This document shows positions 53,009 through 61,145 of a DNA stretch of 64,000 nt, piece after piece (the stretch's first letter is position 1; every line of letters begins with the position of its first letter). The notes under the pieces were generated by a model. The model was not told the DNA's origin and made no database searches. It saw only the letters and a program-made list of their open reading frames with translations. This DNA is from Gp13-AA77 sp035946575 (GTDB lineage: Bacteria; Acidobacteriota; Terriglobia; UBA7540), in the NCBI GenBank assembly GCA_035946575.1, contig DASYZG010000125.1, positions 1-64,000 on the forward strand, in the 5' to 3' direction. The translations under genes and the position numbers were made by a program.

Positions 53009-55153
53009 CTATTCAACGAGCACCCTCACTCCGTATTCAGGCACGTCGACCGCCGCCGCCGCCGGGGCGCCCGAAAGCGCGTCGCGAGAGGCCTGGCCCA
53101 CATCCACCGATTCTTTTGAGGGGGTGTAGTTCAGCAGGAACACCACTTTGCGGCCTGCTCCCTCGCGCGTCGCCATCTCGATGCCTTCCGGAAGCTGGTG
53201 TACGGTTATTCCGGCGCTCTGAAGAATGCCGGCGAGCAGCCGGTCGTAAAATTCCGCCGAATCCGGCTCGGTCCCCAGGTAATAGACCCTGCCTTTCCCG
53301 GCAGTGTTCCGGGTGAGCGCCGCGCTCGCGGCATAATACCCCTTGACGTAGGTCGCCAGGGTCTCCGCCGAGCCGGGCGTCAGGATATCGAACCAGACGT
53401 GCGCCGGATAACTCTGGCCGCTCATCGAAATCTCCTGCTGCAGACCGCCTGCGGGATTCGGTTCCGGATCGTAGTCGTGGATGGCGATGCCGGCGAGCTT
53501 CGCGAGCGGCCCGGGCAGCGTCTCGTCCGTGAAGACGTTGTGCTCGTCCTTGGCGCCGGAGCGATAGGTCAGCACCAGGGTGCCGCCGCCCTCGACGAAA
53601 TCCGTAAGTTTGCCGGTCAATTCCGGGGTGACGACGAACAGCGACGGCGCCACGACAATCTTGTACGGCGAGAGGTCGGCTTGGGGAAAGACCACGTCTA
53701 CGTTGACGCCCTGGCGGCGCAGCGAGTCGTAGTACCGGTGCAGTTGCCGGTTGTAATCGAAGCCTTTCACCAGCGTCTGGATGTGAAACGCCCAGCGCGT
53801 GTCCGGCGACACGAGCAGCGCCACCTGGGACGCTGGCGTTGTCCCCTCCAGGACGTCCTTGAGGCGCTTCACCTCGTCGCCTGTCTGCTTCACCACGTTG
53901 TAGCGCGCGTTCGGGTAGCTGTCCTGATCGAGGACGCCCTGCCAGTATTGCTCGGTCCCGTAGCGTGAGGTTCGCCAGCGGAAGTAGCAGACGCCGTCGG
54001 CGCCGTGCGCGATGGCCTGATAGGCCCAGACGCGATAGAGCCCGGGCGGCGCCTGGTGGCCCCAGAACTCGTTCCAGCCGGGCAGTCCGCCTTCCTGCTC
54101 CATCACCATGAAATTCTGCTGATTCTTCGAGCCCCGCATCAGATCGTGACCGAGGCCCGACTCGGCGTAATTCGCGTAGCTCGCGTGGTTCGAGAAGTCG
54201 ATCATCGGGTAATTGTCCCAGGCCACGAAATCGATGGCGGTGTTGAGGTGCGAGTAGTCGATGCCATCGAACATCCCCATTTCGTTGTGCGTGATCGCCT
54301 TGCCGGGCGCGAGGCGGCGCAGGATACCGGCCTGCATCACCAGGAAATTGCGCGTGGCGTCGTCGAAGTACCGGTAGTAATCGAGCTCGAGGCTCGGGTT
54401 GTGGACTCCGTACAGCGTGTTCCAGGGAAGCGGGATCTCGGACCATGCCGAGTAGGTGTGGCCCCAGAAGATCGTGCCCCACGCTTTGTTGACCGCGTCC
54501 AGGGTGCCGTACTTTGTCCGGCACCAGTTCTGGAAGGCCGCCAGGCACAGCGAATCGTAGCAGTCCGGACCGCCGAGTTCGTTATCGATCTGCCAGCCGA
54601 GCACGCCGGGGTGATTCTTGTAGTGTTCCGCCATGGCGGTGACGATGCCGCGCACGGCGGCCAGGAAGTGCGGATTGTTCAGGCAATAGTTACGCCGTGA
54701 TCCGTAGCGGTAGCGGACGCCGTTCTTGTCCATGGCGGCGATGTCCGGATACCTGGCCATCAGCCAGGCGGGCGGTGAGGCGCTCGGCGTCCCCAGCACC
54801 GCCTTGATGCCGTGCGCGTTCAGCACCTTCAGGGCGCGATCGAGCCAGGCGAAATCGTAGTGGCCTTCGGTGGGCTCCATCTTCGCCCAGGCGAACTCGG
54901 CCAGGCGCACGAAGTTGATGCCGGCAGCCTGCATCATCCCGGCGTCTTTTTCCCACTGGCTCTCGTTCCAGGCTTCGGGGTAGTAATCGACTCCGTAGAC
55001 GAACCGGCCGCCGTTCCAGGCGATCAAGTCAAACGGCTTGGATGGCCCGTTCGGCGCAGGCGTCCCGGCCGGCGCCCGCGCGGGCACGACGACCGGGCTC
55101 AGAATCGAAAGTGTGGCCAGGAAACTTGCCACAAACAGGAGACGCGACTTCAT
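53009..55153 (-). CDS. secreted beta-galactosidase, GH42 family
   Basis: A 714-residue glycoside hydrolase with a signal peptide (MKSRLLFVASFLATLSILSP, cleavage after ARA). The TIM barrel starts YGVDYYPEAWNESQWEKD; the acid/base Glu is in GWQIDNELGG (the NE pair) and the nucleophile Glu in VMEQEGGLPGWN, the two GH42 catalytic residues. A trimerisation-like domain follows and a C-terminal small beta domain ends it. Substrates are beta-galactosides, probably plant-derived arabinogalactan or pectin side chains. A strong GGAGG precedes the ATG. No transporter or regulator gene accompanies it. Confidence 0.92.
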   Translation of the reverse strand: MKSRLLFVASFLATLSILSPVVVPARAPAGTPAPNGPSKPFDLIAWNGGRFVYGVDYYPEAWNESQWEKDAGMMQAAGINFVRLAEFAWAKMEPTEGHYDFAWLDRALKVLNAHGIKAVLGTPSASPPAWLMARYPDIAAMDKNGVRYRYGSRRNYCLNNPHFLAAVRGIVTAMAEHYKNHPGVLGWQIDNELGGPDCYDSLCLAAFQNWCRTKYGTLDAVNKAWGTIFWGHTYSAWSEIPLPWNTLYGVHNPSLELDYYRYFDDATRNFLVMQAGILRRLAPGKAITHNEMGMFDGIDYSHLNTAIDFVAWDNYPMIDFSNHASYANYAESGLGHDLMRGSKNQQNFMVMEQEGGLPGWNEFWGHQAPPGLYRVWAYQAIAHGADGVCYFRWRTSRYGTEQYWQGVLDQDSYPNARYNVVKQTGDEVKRLKDVLEGTTPASQVALLVSPDTRWAFHIQTLVKGFDYNRQLHRYYDSLRRQGVNVDVVFPQADLSPYKIVVAPSLFVVTPELTGKLTDFVEGGGTLVLTYRSGAKDEHNVFTDETLPGPLAKLAGIAIHDYDPEPNPAGGLQQEISMSGQSYPAHVWFDILTPGSAETLATYVKGYYAASAALTRNTAGKGRVYYLGTEPDSAEFYDRLLAGILQSAGITVHQLPEGIEMATREGAGRKVVFLLNYTPSKESVDVGQASRDALSGAPAAAAVDVPEYGVRVLVE

Positions 55154-55177
55154 AACCGAACCTCCGGGGACAATTCG

Positions 55178-55312
55178 CTGTAGCGGCGGTCTACGACCGC
55201 CGGGTTTTCCCAGAGCATCAACCGGCGCTCATAGCGCGCCGCTACAGCAGACGGCGCCGCCCATCATAACCCCAGCGACGCTATCTGCGGGCAGGATGCC
55301 CGCGCTCCCAGA
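55178..55312. repeat. compound dispersed hairpin repeats
   Basis: CTGTAGCGGCGGTCTACGACCGCCG, then ATAGCGCGCCGCTACAGCAG (long-range complement) and finally GGGCAGGATGCCCGCGCTCCC, i.e. members of two hairpin families side by side. No gene is supported in 55154-55428. Confidence 0.65.
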
Positions 55313-55428
55313 GAGAGCCACTTTCTGCGATGGCGCGTCTGGTGTCGGCCGGGGCCTGCCCGTGGTCGGTTGCATTCGGTAGGCGTAAATGTGCACAAAA
55401 AGTGGCTTTTTCACACCAGAATCAGGCT

Positions 55429-56145
55429 CTAAAATCTCACCCGAAAGCGCGGCCATTCCAGCCCTAACTCTTCGCCTGTCTTCGGCTTGCGAGATTGGGT
55501 TCGTTCTTTAAAAATCCCGGGGCTTGGAGGCGTAAAAAGCGGGCTAACTCCAATTTCAGGTGAGGGATACGGAGATGGGTTCGGTTGCACTGAAGCTCCG
55601 GGGGCCTTTTTCGCGATCGTTTCCGCTTCCACGAAGCTGCTGAGACGCGTCTCGATGCTTTCGCGCAGCTTGACGATGTTCCACCGGCCGTCGGTGCCAA
55701 ATTTCTTGCGAAGCCAATAACGGCTCTTTTGATTGCAGAGGTGGAACTCGAAAAGAAATCGAGAGAGGGCCGAATCGATGGGCTCGTTCAGGCTCGGGCC
55801 CGCCGACCCGCCGCGGATCGCCGGGAGTTTCCAACTCCAGACCCAGGCCACCTCCCGGAATGAGAATTCGAGCCGGGGGTGCTCGCGCCAGCACTCGGGA
55901 TCGATGAACCAGAACAGGGCCAGGAGGTCGCGCCACACGCGCAGAAAGTCCCGCCGGCCCCGGGTGTTGACGCCCCCCAGCGCACGCCAGCCCGACGATT
56001 TGGCCCCCAGACGATTGAGCGCCGAGCGGCGCCGCCCTTCGCGGGTGCGCGGCCCCGTTGACCGTTGGGCGTTGGCCCGCTGCGCCCGCAGATGGGCGGG
56101 GCTCAGAGGCTTCTTAGAAGTGGAGTTCAAGGTCAGCGCGTCCAT
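55429..56145 (-). CDS. conserved hypothetical protein
   Basis: A 238-residue protein of unknown function. The N-terminus LRAQRANAQRSTGPRTREGRRRSALNRLGAKSSGW matches a pattern I associate with a family found repeatedly in acidobacterial genomes (AN.QRSTGPRTxEGxRRS.NxLxHG). The middle has several Trp-rich segments (VWRDLLALFWFIDPECW) and the C-terminal ~70 residues are Pro/Arg-rich, probably disordered. No catalytic motif can be seen. Spacing to neighbours is large and repeats flank both sides. Confidence 0.6.
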   Translation of the reverse strand: MDALTLNSTSKKPLSPAHLRAQRANAQRSTGPRTREGRRRSALNRLGAKSSGWRALGGVNTRGRRDFLRVWRDLLALFWFIDPECWREHPRLEFSFREVAWVWSWKLPAIRGGSAGPSLNEPIDSALSRFLFEFHLCNQKSRYWLRKKFGTDGRWNIVKLRESIETRLSSFVEAETIAKKAPGASVQPNPSPYPSPEIGVSPLFTPPSPGIFKERTQSRKPKTGEELGLEWPRFRVRF

Positions 56146-56583
56146 GGGGGAACCTGCCTGACTGGCGGCTGTAGCGGCGGTGTCCTTGCCGCCGAACGCA
56201 CGGGCAAGATGCCCGTGTTACGTCCATGTGGGGACACTGCTGCTACGCCCACCTCTCGAGCGCAAACCGGGGGCTTTCCGGGTACGATTTCTTTATATAC
56301 CACTCGATAACACATGTCAATCAAAAAAGAACCTTACGAGGCTCGCCATGTTGCCCAGAGACATGCAGGCATCGTAGGGGCAGGTCTCCTGCCTGCCCGT
56401 TTTTCCATCCCACGGCCAGGGTGGCATCTGTCGCGATTCACGATTTTTCGCTTTTCGACTCGTTGGGGCACGGTCTCCCGACCGTGCCACCATTTCCCAC
56501 GATTTCGTCCATTAGGTGACGAAGGAGTGAGGAGACCTTCGGTCGGCAGTGTGGCACGGTCAAGAGACCGTGCCACAGCGGGG
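56146..56583. other. gap with hairpin-type repeats
   Basis: Holds CTGTAGCGGCGGTGTCCTTGCCGCCG (56168-56193) and GGCACGGTCTCCCGACCGTGCC (56467-56488) with a related GGCACGGTCAAGAGACCGTGCC (56553-56574). A short AT-rich part (56290-56340) could contain a promoter. Nothing coding is supported. Confidence 0.5.
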
Positions 56584-56726
56584 TATGTTCCGGCTTGACC
56601 GGCGTGTTGAACTCGGTAATCCCGCCAAATCGCCCTTGACACTCCTTCGGCGCGGGCGATAAAGTGCGAGCCGTAGTCGGGTGCGGTCAGACCGCACCAC
56701 TAAACGCAAATTCAGGGGGACTCATG
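56584..56726. repeat. ~140-bp direct repeat, copy A
   Basis: Begins TATGTTCCGGCTTGACCGGCGTG and runs to an ATG (56724). About nine tenths of its bases match 61419-61560, including a promoter, a palindrome and the start codon. Its first 14 bases equal the last codons of the higA gene at 61.4 kb, so copy A starts with a remnant of such a gene. Confidence 0.85.
56636..56698 (+). promoter_or_regulatory. promoter and palindrome upstream of 56724
   Basis: TTGACA (56636-56641) and TAAAGT (56660-56665) with 18 bp between them make a good sigma-70 promoter. The transcript would start near 56672 and carry GGTGCGGTC-A-GACCGCACC (56680-56698), a perfect 9-bp-arm palindrome. In copy B the -35 is shifted to TTGCAC by a one-base loss. 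Confidence 0.5.
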
Positions 56727-57194
56727 AAGAACAGGTTGTCGCTCGCGCTCTTGCTCATCGGTCTCTGCTACCCGGTATTGCTTGTCGCGAAAGTGAGCAG
56801 TCACGGCGCAGACTACGTTGGAGGAACCGTGCCAAGCATCGCCGCTCCTCTTAAGGGAAGAATATCGATGACCGACGACAAGGTGTTTGCCTTCGATTAC
56901 AAAGGCGGCCGGCTCGCTATCCCATACGACAGCATCGACAGCCTCGAATACGGCCAGAAAGCAGGCCGGCGCATCGGGCTTGCGATCGCCGTGACCCCGA
57001 TTGCGCTGCTGTCCAAGAAGCGAAAGCACTTCCTCACGATCGGGTATCAGGACGAAAACGGCAAGCAGCAGGCGGCGGTTTTTGAAATTGGGAAAGACAC
57101 GGTGCGGGTGGACCTCGCCACAATTGAGGCCCGGACCGGACGCAAAGTCGAGTACCAGGACGAGGAAGCCCGGAAGAGCGGCGCCGGCAATTAG
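56724..57194 (+). CDS. secreted hypothetical protein
   Basis: A 156-residue protein with a signal peptide (MKNRLSLALLLIGLCYPVLL) starting right after the repeat's ATG (56724). The mature part is a beta-rich domain with VFAFDYKGGRLAIPYDSIDSLEYGQKAGRRIG and FLTIGYQDENGKQQAAVFEIGKDTVRVDLATIEARTG, reminiscent of membrane-associated PH-like or bacterial SHOCT-type small domains, but I do not recognise the family. It is followed 10 bp later by a related-looking secreted gene. The upstream repeat gives it a promoter. Confidence 0.65.
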   Translation: MKNRLSLALLLIGLCYPVLLVAKVSSHGADYVGGTVPSIAAPLKGRISMTDDKVFAFDYKGGRLAIPYDSIDSLEYGQKAGRRIGLAIAVTPIALLSKKRKHFLTIGYQDENGKQQAAVFEIGKDTVRVDLATIEARTGRKVEYQDEEARKSGAGN

Positions 57195-57204
57195 GGGGAT
57201 ACTC

Positions 57205-58122
57205 ATGCTCTCCACGCTTATGTTCATTTGTACTTTGTTTCAGCAGGCTCAGGCCGTCCAGCCCGCGGCGCCTGCCCCGCCATCCCCGGCAAACGCAGCC
57301 GCGGAGAGCGCAACCGATCTCGACGCGGAACTGTTGAAGGTCAAACGAGTCTACGTTGATAGCTTCGGTGATGACGCCATCTCGAAGCAGCTCCAGTCGA
57401 TGGTCGTGAACGCGCTCAACGAGAGTAAGCGATTCGTCGTGACCGAAAACAAGGATAAGGCCGACGCGATTCTCAAAGGAAATGCACTGGAAAGAACCTC
57501 GCAGGAGCTACATGCGATCGGCGAGGGAACCTCGGTGGCAGGAGCCGCTGGAAGCGAGCACGGGTCTATCAGCGGGAGTGTAAGCGGTGACACGGGCTCG
57601 ATCTCCGGATCTCACAGCGGCGGCTTCATTGCTCATGCTCTGGGGGAATCTGATTCGCAGGCATCCACAGAAACCATCAACGATGCCCGGTTGGCCGTGC
57701 GGCTCGTGGTGTCGAATGGCGACGTAGTTTGGACGAGCACCCAGGAGAGCACCGGCGCCAAGTACAAAGGTGCGAGCGCCGATGTCGCGGACAAGGTTGT
57801 CAAGCAACTCGTTCGTGATATGGATCGCATGGCGAGGCAGCAGACTCAAGCGCCAGCCGACGCGCTCAAGCCGCAAAGCAGCCCCGCTCCGACAGAGCGG
57901 CCAACCGCGCCGTCTGCCAGTGTGGCTGTGCATTCCACGCCCAGCGGAGCGGACATTACGGTGGACGGCTGGTTCGTCGGCAATGCGCCCTCCACGCTAA
58001 AGCTGCCGGCCGGCGAACACACTATCAGCATCGCGGCGTCGGGTTTCAAAGCCTGGCAAAGAAAAATCGTCGTGATCGTAGGCAGCGACGTGACGCTCAA
58101 CGCCACGCTGGAAAAACAGTAG
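57205..58122 (+). CDS. secreted PEGA-domain protein
   Basis: A 305-residue exported protein. After a signal peptide comes a domain KVKRVYVDSFGDDAISKQLQSMVVNALNESKRFVVTENKDKADAILKG that recalls TolB-/outer-membrane lipoprotein folds, then a Gly/Ser-rich stretch (AAGSEHGSISGSVSGDTGSISGSHSGG), another TolB-like part and a PEGA domain at ~235-300 (SVAVHSTPSGADITVDGWFVGNAPSTLKLPAGEHTISI). PEGA domains often occur in surface or envelope proteins. It follows the previous gene by 10 bp, so both are probably co-transcribed. Confidence 0.75.
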   Translation: MLSTLMFICTLFQQAQAVQPAAPAPPSPANAAAESATDLDAELLKVKRVYVDSFGDDAISKQLQSMVVNALNESKRFVVTENKDKADAILKGNALERTSQELHAIGEGTSVAGAAGSEHGSISGSVSGDTGSISGSHSGGFIAHALGESDSQASTETINDARLAVRLVVSNGDVVWTSTQESTGAKYKGASADVADKVVKQLVRDMDRMARQQTQAPADALKPQSSPAPTERPTAPSASVAVHSTPSGADITVDGWFVGNAPSTLKLPAGEHTISIAASGFKAWQRKIVVIVGSDVTLNATLEKQ

Positions 58123-58205
58123 CCGCGGCATGGCGACGACATGAAAATCGAGGTCGTCGCCGCTTACAGGACGCACAGGCTGGCGGTGATCTAAGGAGGT
58201 CGATC

Positions 58206-58760
58206 GTGGCAGCGAAGAAGAATGAGTACAAAGTGAAGTTGAAGATGGGAGACACCGAGGTAGAGGTAGAAGGCGCCGAGAGCGGCGTAGTGAAAATAGT
58301 TCAGGCGCTCTCGGAGGTGATTCGCGGCCCGCGACGCACCTCGGCATCCACGCCTCTTTCAGTGCAGCCCGGGGGCAGTCTCGTGCCAGTCTCTTCCGCC
58401 CAGAAGTCCGCGGGACATACGGACATTCGCTCGTTTTTCGAAGAGAAGAAACCTTCCAGTGATATCGAGGCGGCAGCCGTCGCGTCCTACTACTATCAGT
58501 ATCTAGCTTCACAGCCTCGCGACACCATTGATGCGGTGGCCCTCCAAGAGGCGTTCAGATTAGCGCGACGTCCGCTTCCGGCTCGAACGATCTACACGTT
58601 GACGAACGCCAGGAACGCAGGCTACTTGGACTCGACTGGAGAAGGAGAGTTTCGGCTTAACCCTGTCGGCTATAACCTAGTTGAACATGGACTCGGCCCG
58701 TCCGCGGGGGACGAGGAAACAAAACCTAAGAAGAAGCGGCGCCGCCAGCAAAAGAAGTGA
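58206..58760 (+). CDS. winged-helix-like small protein
   Basis: A 184-residue protein. The GTG start follows AAGGAGG at 58193-58199. The N-terminus (KVKLKMGDTEVEVEGAESGVVKIVQALSEVI) looks like a small beta-alpha domain; DIRSFFEEKKPSSDIEAAAVASYYYQYL and IYTLTNARNAGYLDSTGEGEFRLNPVGYNLVEHGL are typical of winged-helix domains found next to phage-defence genes. The tail is Lys/Arg-rich. The next gene (36 bp downstream) resembles a nuclease family, so a two-gene unit is likely. Function unknown. Confidence 0.6.
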   Translation: MAAKKNEYKVKLKMGDTEVEVEGAESGVVKIVQALSEVIRGPRRTSASTPLSVQPGGSLVPVSSAQKSAGHTDIRSFFEEKKPSSDIEAAAVASYYYQYLASQPRDTIDAVALQEAFRLARRPLPARTIYTLTNARNAGYLDSTGEGEFRLNPVGYNLVEHGLGPSAGDEETKPKKKRRRQQKK

Positions 58761-58795
58761 GACAGGGCTTCCCGATTCTGAGGCGCTGAATCGCA

Positions 58796-59623
58796 ATGAA
58801 TCCGTCCGAGTTCCTTGCCGTTTTGGAGCGCCTGCGCGCCCGCCTGCAGGCCAAGGTAAGCGCGGGACGGTCTACGCCTGCCCTTGGCAGAGCAGAACAA
58901 ATGAATGTGCACTCAGTCGTCGGAGCTTGGCTCGGGCAATACCAACCCTATTTCGCCCAGATTGTCGGGACAGACGATTCTCGGCTTGCAGAAATGAGTC
59001 AAGTGATGGAGGAGGTTTTGCGGGTATCGTCAGATGGCAGCGCCCGTAGGACTGTAATCCGCTCTGTTACGAACGCTTCCAGGAGATTCAGAGACGAGCT
59101 CCTTCTGCCACTGAATCGCGCCTATTGGTCGAGAGCGCCCGAGACATCTCCCGCCGGCCGGGATGAGGAGGCGGCGAGGCGGCTCCGGAATCTCGACGCT
59201 AAGGTCGCGGATGATTATGAACAAGCGGTGCTGGATATCGAAGATTCTGATCGCGTCAGCTATCGAGGGGCTGCAGCCGAGCTTCGGGAGGTCCTTACGC
59301 AAGTGCTTCATATTCTCGCTCCTACCGCAGACGTGCAGGCCGCGGACTGGTACAGGGAGGCCCGGAAGTCAGGAGCAACTACGGAACCTAAGCCAACACG
59401 CGCAGAGAGAACCAAGTTTATTCTCCGGCGACAGGAGCAAGGCTCCACGGGCACCGGTTTTGCGGAATCATACATGTCGATGGTCGAGGAGCGGCTCGGC
59501 CAAGTAATAGGCCGGACTTTCGAACGGAGCAATAGGTCGACTCACGCCGAGAGCGAGAAGGATGAACTCATCAGACTGCTCCCGTACGTCAATGCTCTTT
59601 TGAGAGAGCTTCTCCCCAACTAG
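58796..59623 (+). CDS. predicted nuclease-like protein, pPIWI-associated type
   Basis: A 275-residue protein. The C-terminal half (SYRGAAAELREVLTQVLHILAPTADVQ, PTRAERTKFILRRQ, YMSMVEERLGQVIGRTFERSNRSTHAESEKDELIRLLPYVNALLRELL) resembles a family annotated as pPIWI-associating nucleases: conserved RxxAxELRExL, PT.KQ.xRFIL and S.sTH motifs. The family is predicted to act with pPIWI proteins in anti-phage defence, but no pPIWI gene is seen here. The N-terminal half is helical. It is downstream of the winged-helix-like gene. The match is from memory of the family and needs a search. Confidence 0.55.
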   Translation: MNPSEFLAVLERLRARLQAKVSAGRSTPALGRAEQMNVHSVVGAWLGQYQPYFAQIVGTDDSRLAEMSQVMEEVLRVSSDGSARRTVIRSVTNASRRFRDELLLPLNRAYWSRAPETSPAGRDEEAARRLRNLDAKVADDYEQAVLDIEDSDRVSYRGAAAELREVLTQVLHILAPTADVQAADWYREARKSGATTEPKPTRAERTKFILRRQEQGSTGTGFAESYMSMVEERLGQVIGRTFERSNRSTHAESEKDELIRLLPYVNALLRELLPN

Positions 59624-59638
59624 CGGAGGGGAGGCGCA

Positions 59639-59699
59639 GACCTTCTCGCGCGAGTCGAATTCAATCCAAGGAATCGAGACGAGGTCTGCACTATCCGCT
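59639..59699. repeat. direct repeat, upstream copy at the HEPN-like gene
   Basis: GACCTTCTCGCGCGAGTCGAATTC (59639-59662), then 20 variable bases, then GGTCTGC and CCGCT. The same layout ends the next gene at 60234-60297. It contains the palindromes CTCGCGCGAG and GAATTC. Confidence 0.7.
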
Positions 59700-59706
59700 C
59701 ATCAAG

Positions 59707-60297
59707 GTGCGTAAAATGAAACGTGCGCGGCCAGGCTCGAAAAGGCGATTTCATGCGGTTGCAATCCCCAACAGAAATGCCATCAAGTATTTCAGCTACC
59801 GCGAGGCATGGGCTCGCCTCAAGAGGGCACGCATTTTCGGTTTCCATCTGGAAGCAGTCACCATCGAAGAAAGCATAATCGTCGACAGGCTTCTTTCTCT
59901 CCTGGTTTGTGTTGGCGAAATTCGAGCTGAATCTCGGACCAAACAGTACGGTTTAGGGCAACTGGTCCAGCTCTGGAGGAAGCGGGTACAACAACCGATA
60001 CCAGTTAAATATTTCCCTGACTTGTTCTCAGCAGTTGACGACTGGCGACAGCGTCGGAACCGAGTTGTCCACAGCATCGTGAAGTCAATGCCCGGTGCTT
60101 CACATGGCGATGTGCTTGATTTCCTAAGGGAGGCTGAGTTCGTGGCTTTCCAAGGAGAGGCTCTCGGGCGCGCGCTTACTGATTGGGTGAGGAAGGCGAA
60201 GAGACAGTTCACCAAAACCAGAGGGCAGATGCCGACCTTCTCGCGCGAGTCGAATTCGTCTCCGGGAGTCCAGGCACGGTCTGCGCCGTCCGCTTGA
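59707..60297 (+). CDS. HEPN-like protein
   Basis: A 196-residue, mostly helical protein. The start may also be the internal ATG at 59716. A helical pair (AVTIEESIIVDRLLSLLVCVGEI) is followed at about residue 118 by DWRQRRNRVVHSIVK, where Arg and His match the R-x4-6-H motif of HEPN ribonuclease domains. HEPN proteins are common toxins in anti-phage defence and toxin-antitoxin systems. The last ~20 residues (TFSRESNSSPGVQARSAPSA) lie within a direct repeat and look extraneous. The gene is framed by two repeat copies, 595 bp apart, so it may be a mobile cassette. The domain call is by motif only. Confidence 0.55.
   Translation: MRKMKRARPGSKRRFHAVAIPNRNAIKYFSYREAWARLKRARIFGFHLEAVTIEESIIVDRLLSLLVCVGEIRAESRTKQYGLGQLVQLWRKRVQQPIPVKYFPDLFSAVDDWRQRRNRVVHSIVKSMPGASHGDVLDFLREAEFVAFQGEALGRALTDWVRKAKRQFTKTRGQMPTFSRESNSSPGVQARSAPSA
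60234..60297. repeat. direct repeat, downstream copy at the HEPN-like gene
   Basis: GACCTTCTCGCGCGAGTCGAATTC (60234-60257), 20 variable bases, GGTCTGC and GTCCGCT. It covers the last codons and the stop of the HEPN-like gene. The unit length equals that of the upstream copy. Confidence 0.7.
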
Positions 60298-60395
60298 TCG
60301 CGGGTGGCGGCGACATTCCTTTTTTATGTCGCCGCCACCGCGCTCTCGACCACGCCGCCTCACGTCATCGGATCCATTCTCAGAAGCGAGCCTGC

Positions 60396-60605
60396 TATTG
60401 AGAATTACAAAATGCGGTGACAATCGTTTTCGAGTGCCTCCCCTCACCCGCCCTCGTACCTCGGGCACCCTCTCCCAAGGGAGAGGGCTGTTTTCCTCTG
60501 GTTTTTGGCCCTCTCCCAGGGGGAGAGGGTGGCCCGCCGCCAGCGCTTTCATCAGCTGCGGCGGGCCGGGTGAGGGGTTAGCCTGTCACTCTATTTGGTA
60601 ACACC
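60396..60605. repeat. ~210-bp element with the same termini as the meaB/mce repeats
   Basis: It begins GAGAATTACAAAATGCGGTGACAATC and ends GCCTGTCACTCTATTTGGTAAC, which match the terminal repeats at 31113-31228 and 31682-31803. The interior is different: a long palindrome containing CCCTCTCCCAAGGGAGAGGG and CCTCACCCG/CGGGTGAGG. It lies between the HEPN-like gene and the small ORF before higBA. Confidence 0.65.
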
Positions 60606-60614
60606 TGCAGAGCC

Positions 60615-60752
60615 CTATTCCGGCAATTCGTCGCCCCTGGGCTCGGCCAAAGAAATAGCGGCATCGACAAAGATCTCGAGTTCCCGATCCGAAAGCCCGG
60701 AGGCTAACTGGGCGGCAGGCGCAGTGTCTAAAACCTCGCTGGGTAGGGACAT
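60615..60752 (-). CDS. small ORF of unknown function
   Basis: A 45-residue frame starts at the ATG at 60752 (minus strand) and encodes MSLPSEVLDTAPAAQLASG, then LSDRELEIFVDAAISLAEP and an acidic end. It looks like real protein in codon pattern (helical, balanced charge), and could be a small antitoxin-like or truncated protein. It shares the divergent gap with higB. No homology is recognised. Confidence 0.3.
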   Translation of the reverse strand: MSLPSEVLDTAPAAQLASGLSDRELEIFVDAAISLAEPRGDELPE

Positions 60753-60798
60753 GCAGGGATCGCAGGGCACGCCCGGTGCCTAGCCGTCCCAGTCGGGC

Positions 60799-60827
60799 TT
60801 GACGCGTACGGTTATACCGTACATAAT
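60799..60827 (+). promoter_or_regulatory. higBA promoter with operator palindrome between -35 and -10
   Basis: TTGACG (60799-60804) and CATAAT (60822-60827) are 17 bp apart. The spacer holds a 17-bp inverted repeat GTACGGT-TAT-ACCGTAC (60806-60822), ideal for repression by the antitoxin. An AAAGGAG ribosome site follows at 60835-60841 before the higB ATG at 60846. Confidence 0.75.
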
Positions 60828-60845
60828 GAGCTCTAAAGGAGTGCA

Positions 60846-61136
60846 ATGCAGCTCCGAGGGTTTCGCCACAAGGGACTTCGGCAGCTCTACGAGGACGGCA
60901 AGTCTAAGGGAGTGCCATCGGCGATGGTGGACAGGCTACGGAAGCTGCTTTTTGCCCTCGAAACCGCCGCCGATCTCGGGAAGATGGGCAGGTTTCCGGG
61001 GTGGAAACTTCACCCCTTGAAAGGCGAGCTTAAGGGGTTTTGGAGCCTGGCGGTCACGGGAAACTGGCGGCTGATTTTCCGCTGTGACGAAGCGGCGAAC
61101 AGCGTTTCTGAAATCGACTTGGTTGACTACCACTAG
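60846..61136 (+). CDS. higB: HigB/RelE-type toxin
   Basis: A 96-residue RNase toxin of the HigB (plasmid maintenance killer) family: LRGFRHKGLRQLYEDGKSKGV at the start, LRKLLFALETAADLGKM, and LKGFWSLAVTGNWRLIFRCDEA with the conserved Trp-Arg-Leu-x-F pattern near the end. HigB cleaves mRNA on the ribosome. higB precedes higA, the usual reversed toxin-antitoxin order. Nine bases separate the two genes, so they form one transcript from the promoter at 60799. Confidence 0.92.
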   Translation: MQLRGFRHKGLRQLYEDGKSKGVPSAMVDRLRKLLFALETAADLGKMGRFPGWKLHPLKGELKGFWSLAVTGNWRLIFRCDEAANSVSEIDLVDYH

Positions 61137-61145
61137 GAGTGCCGT

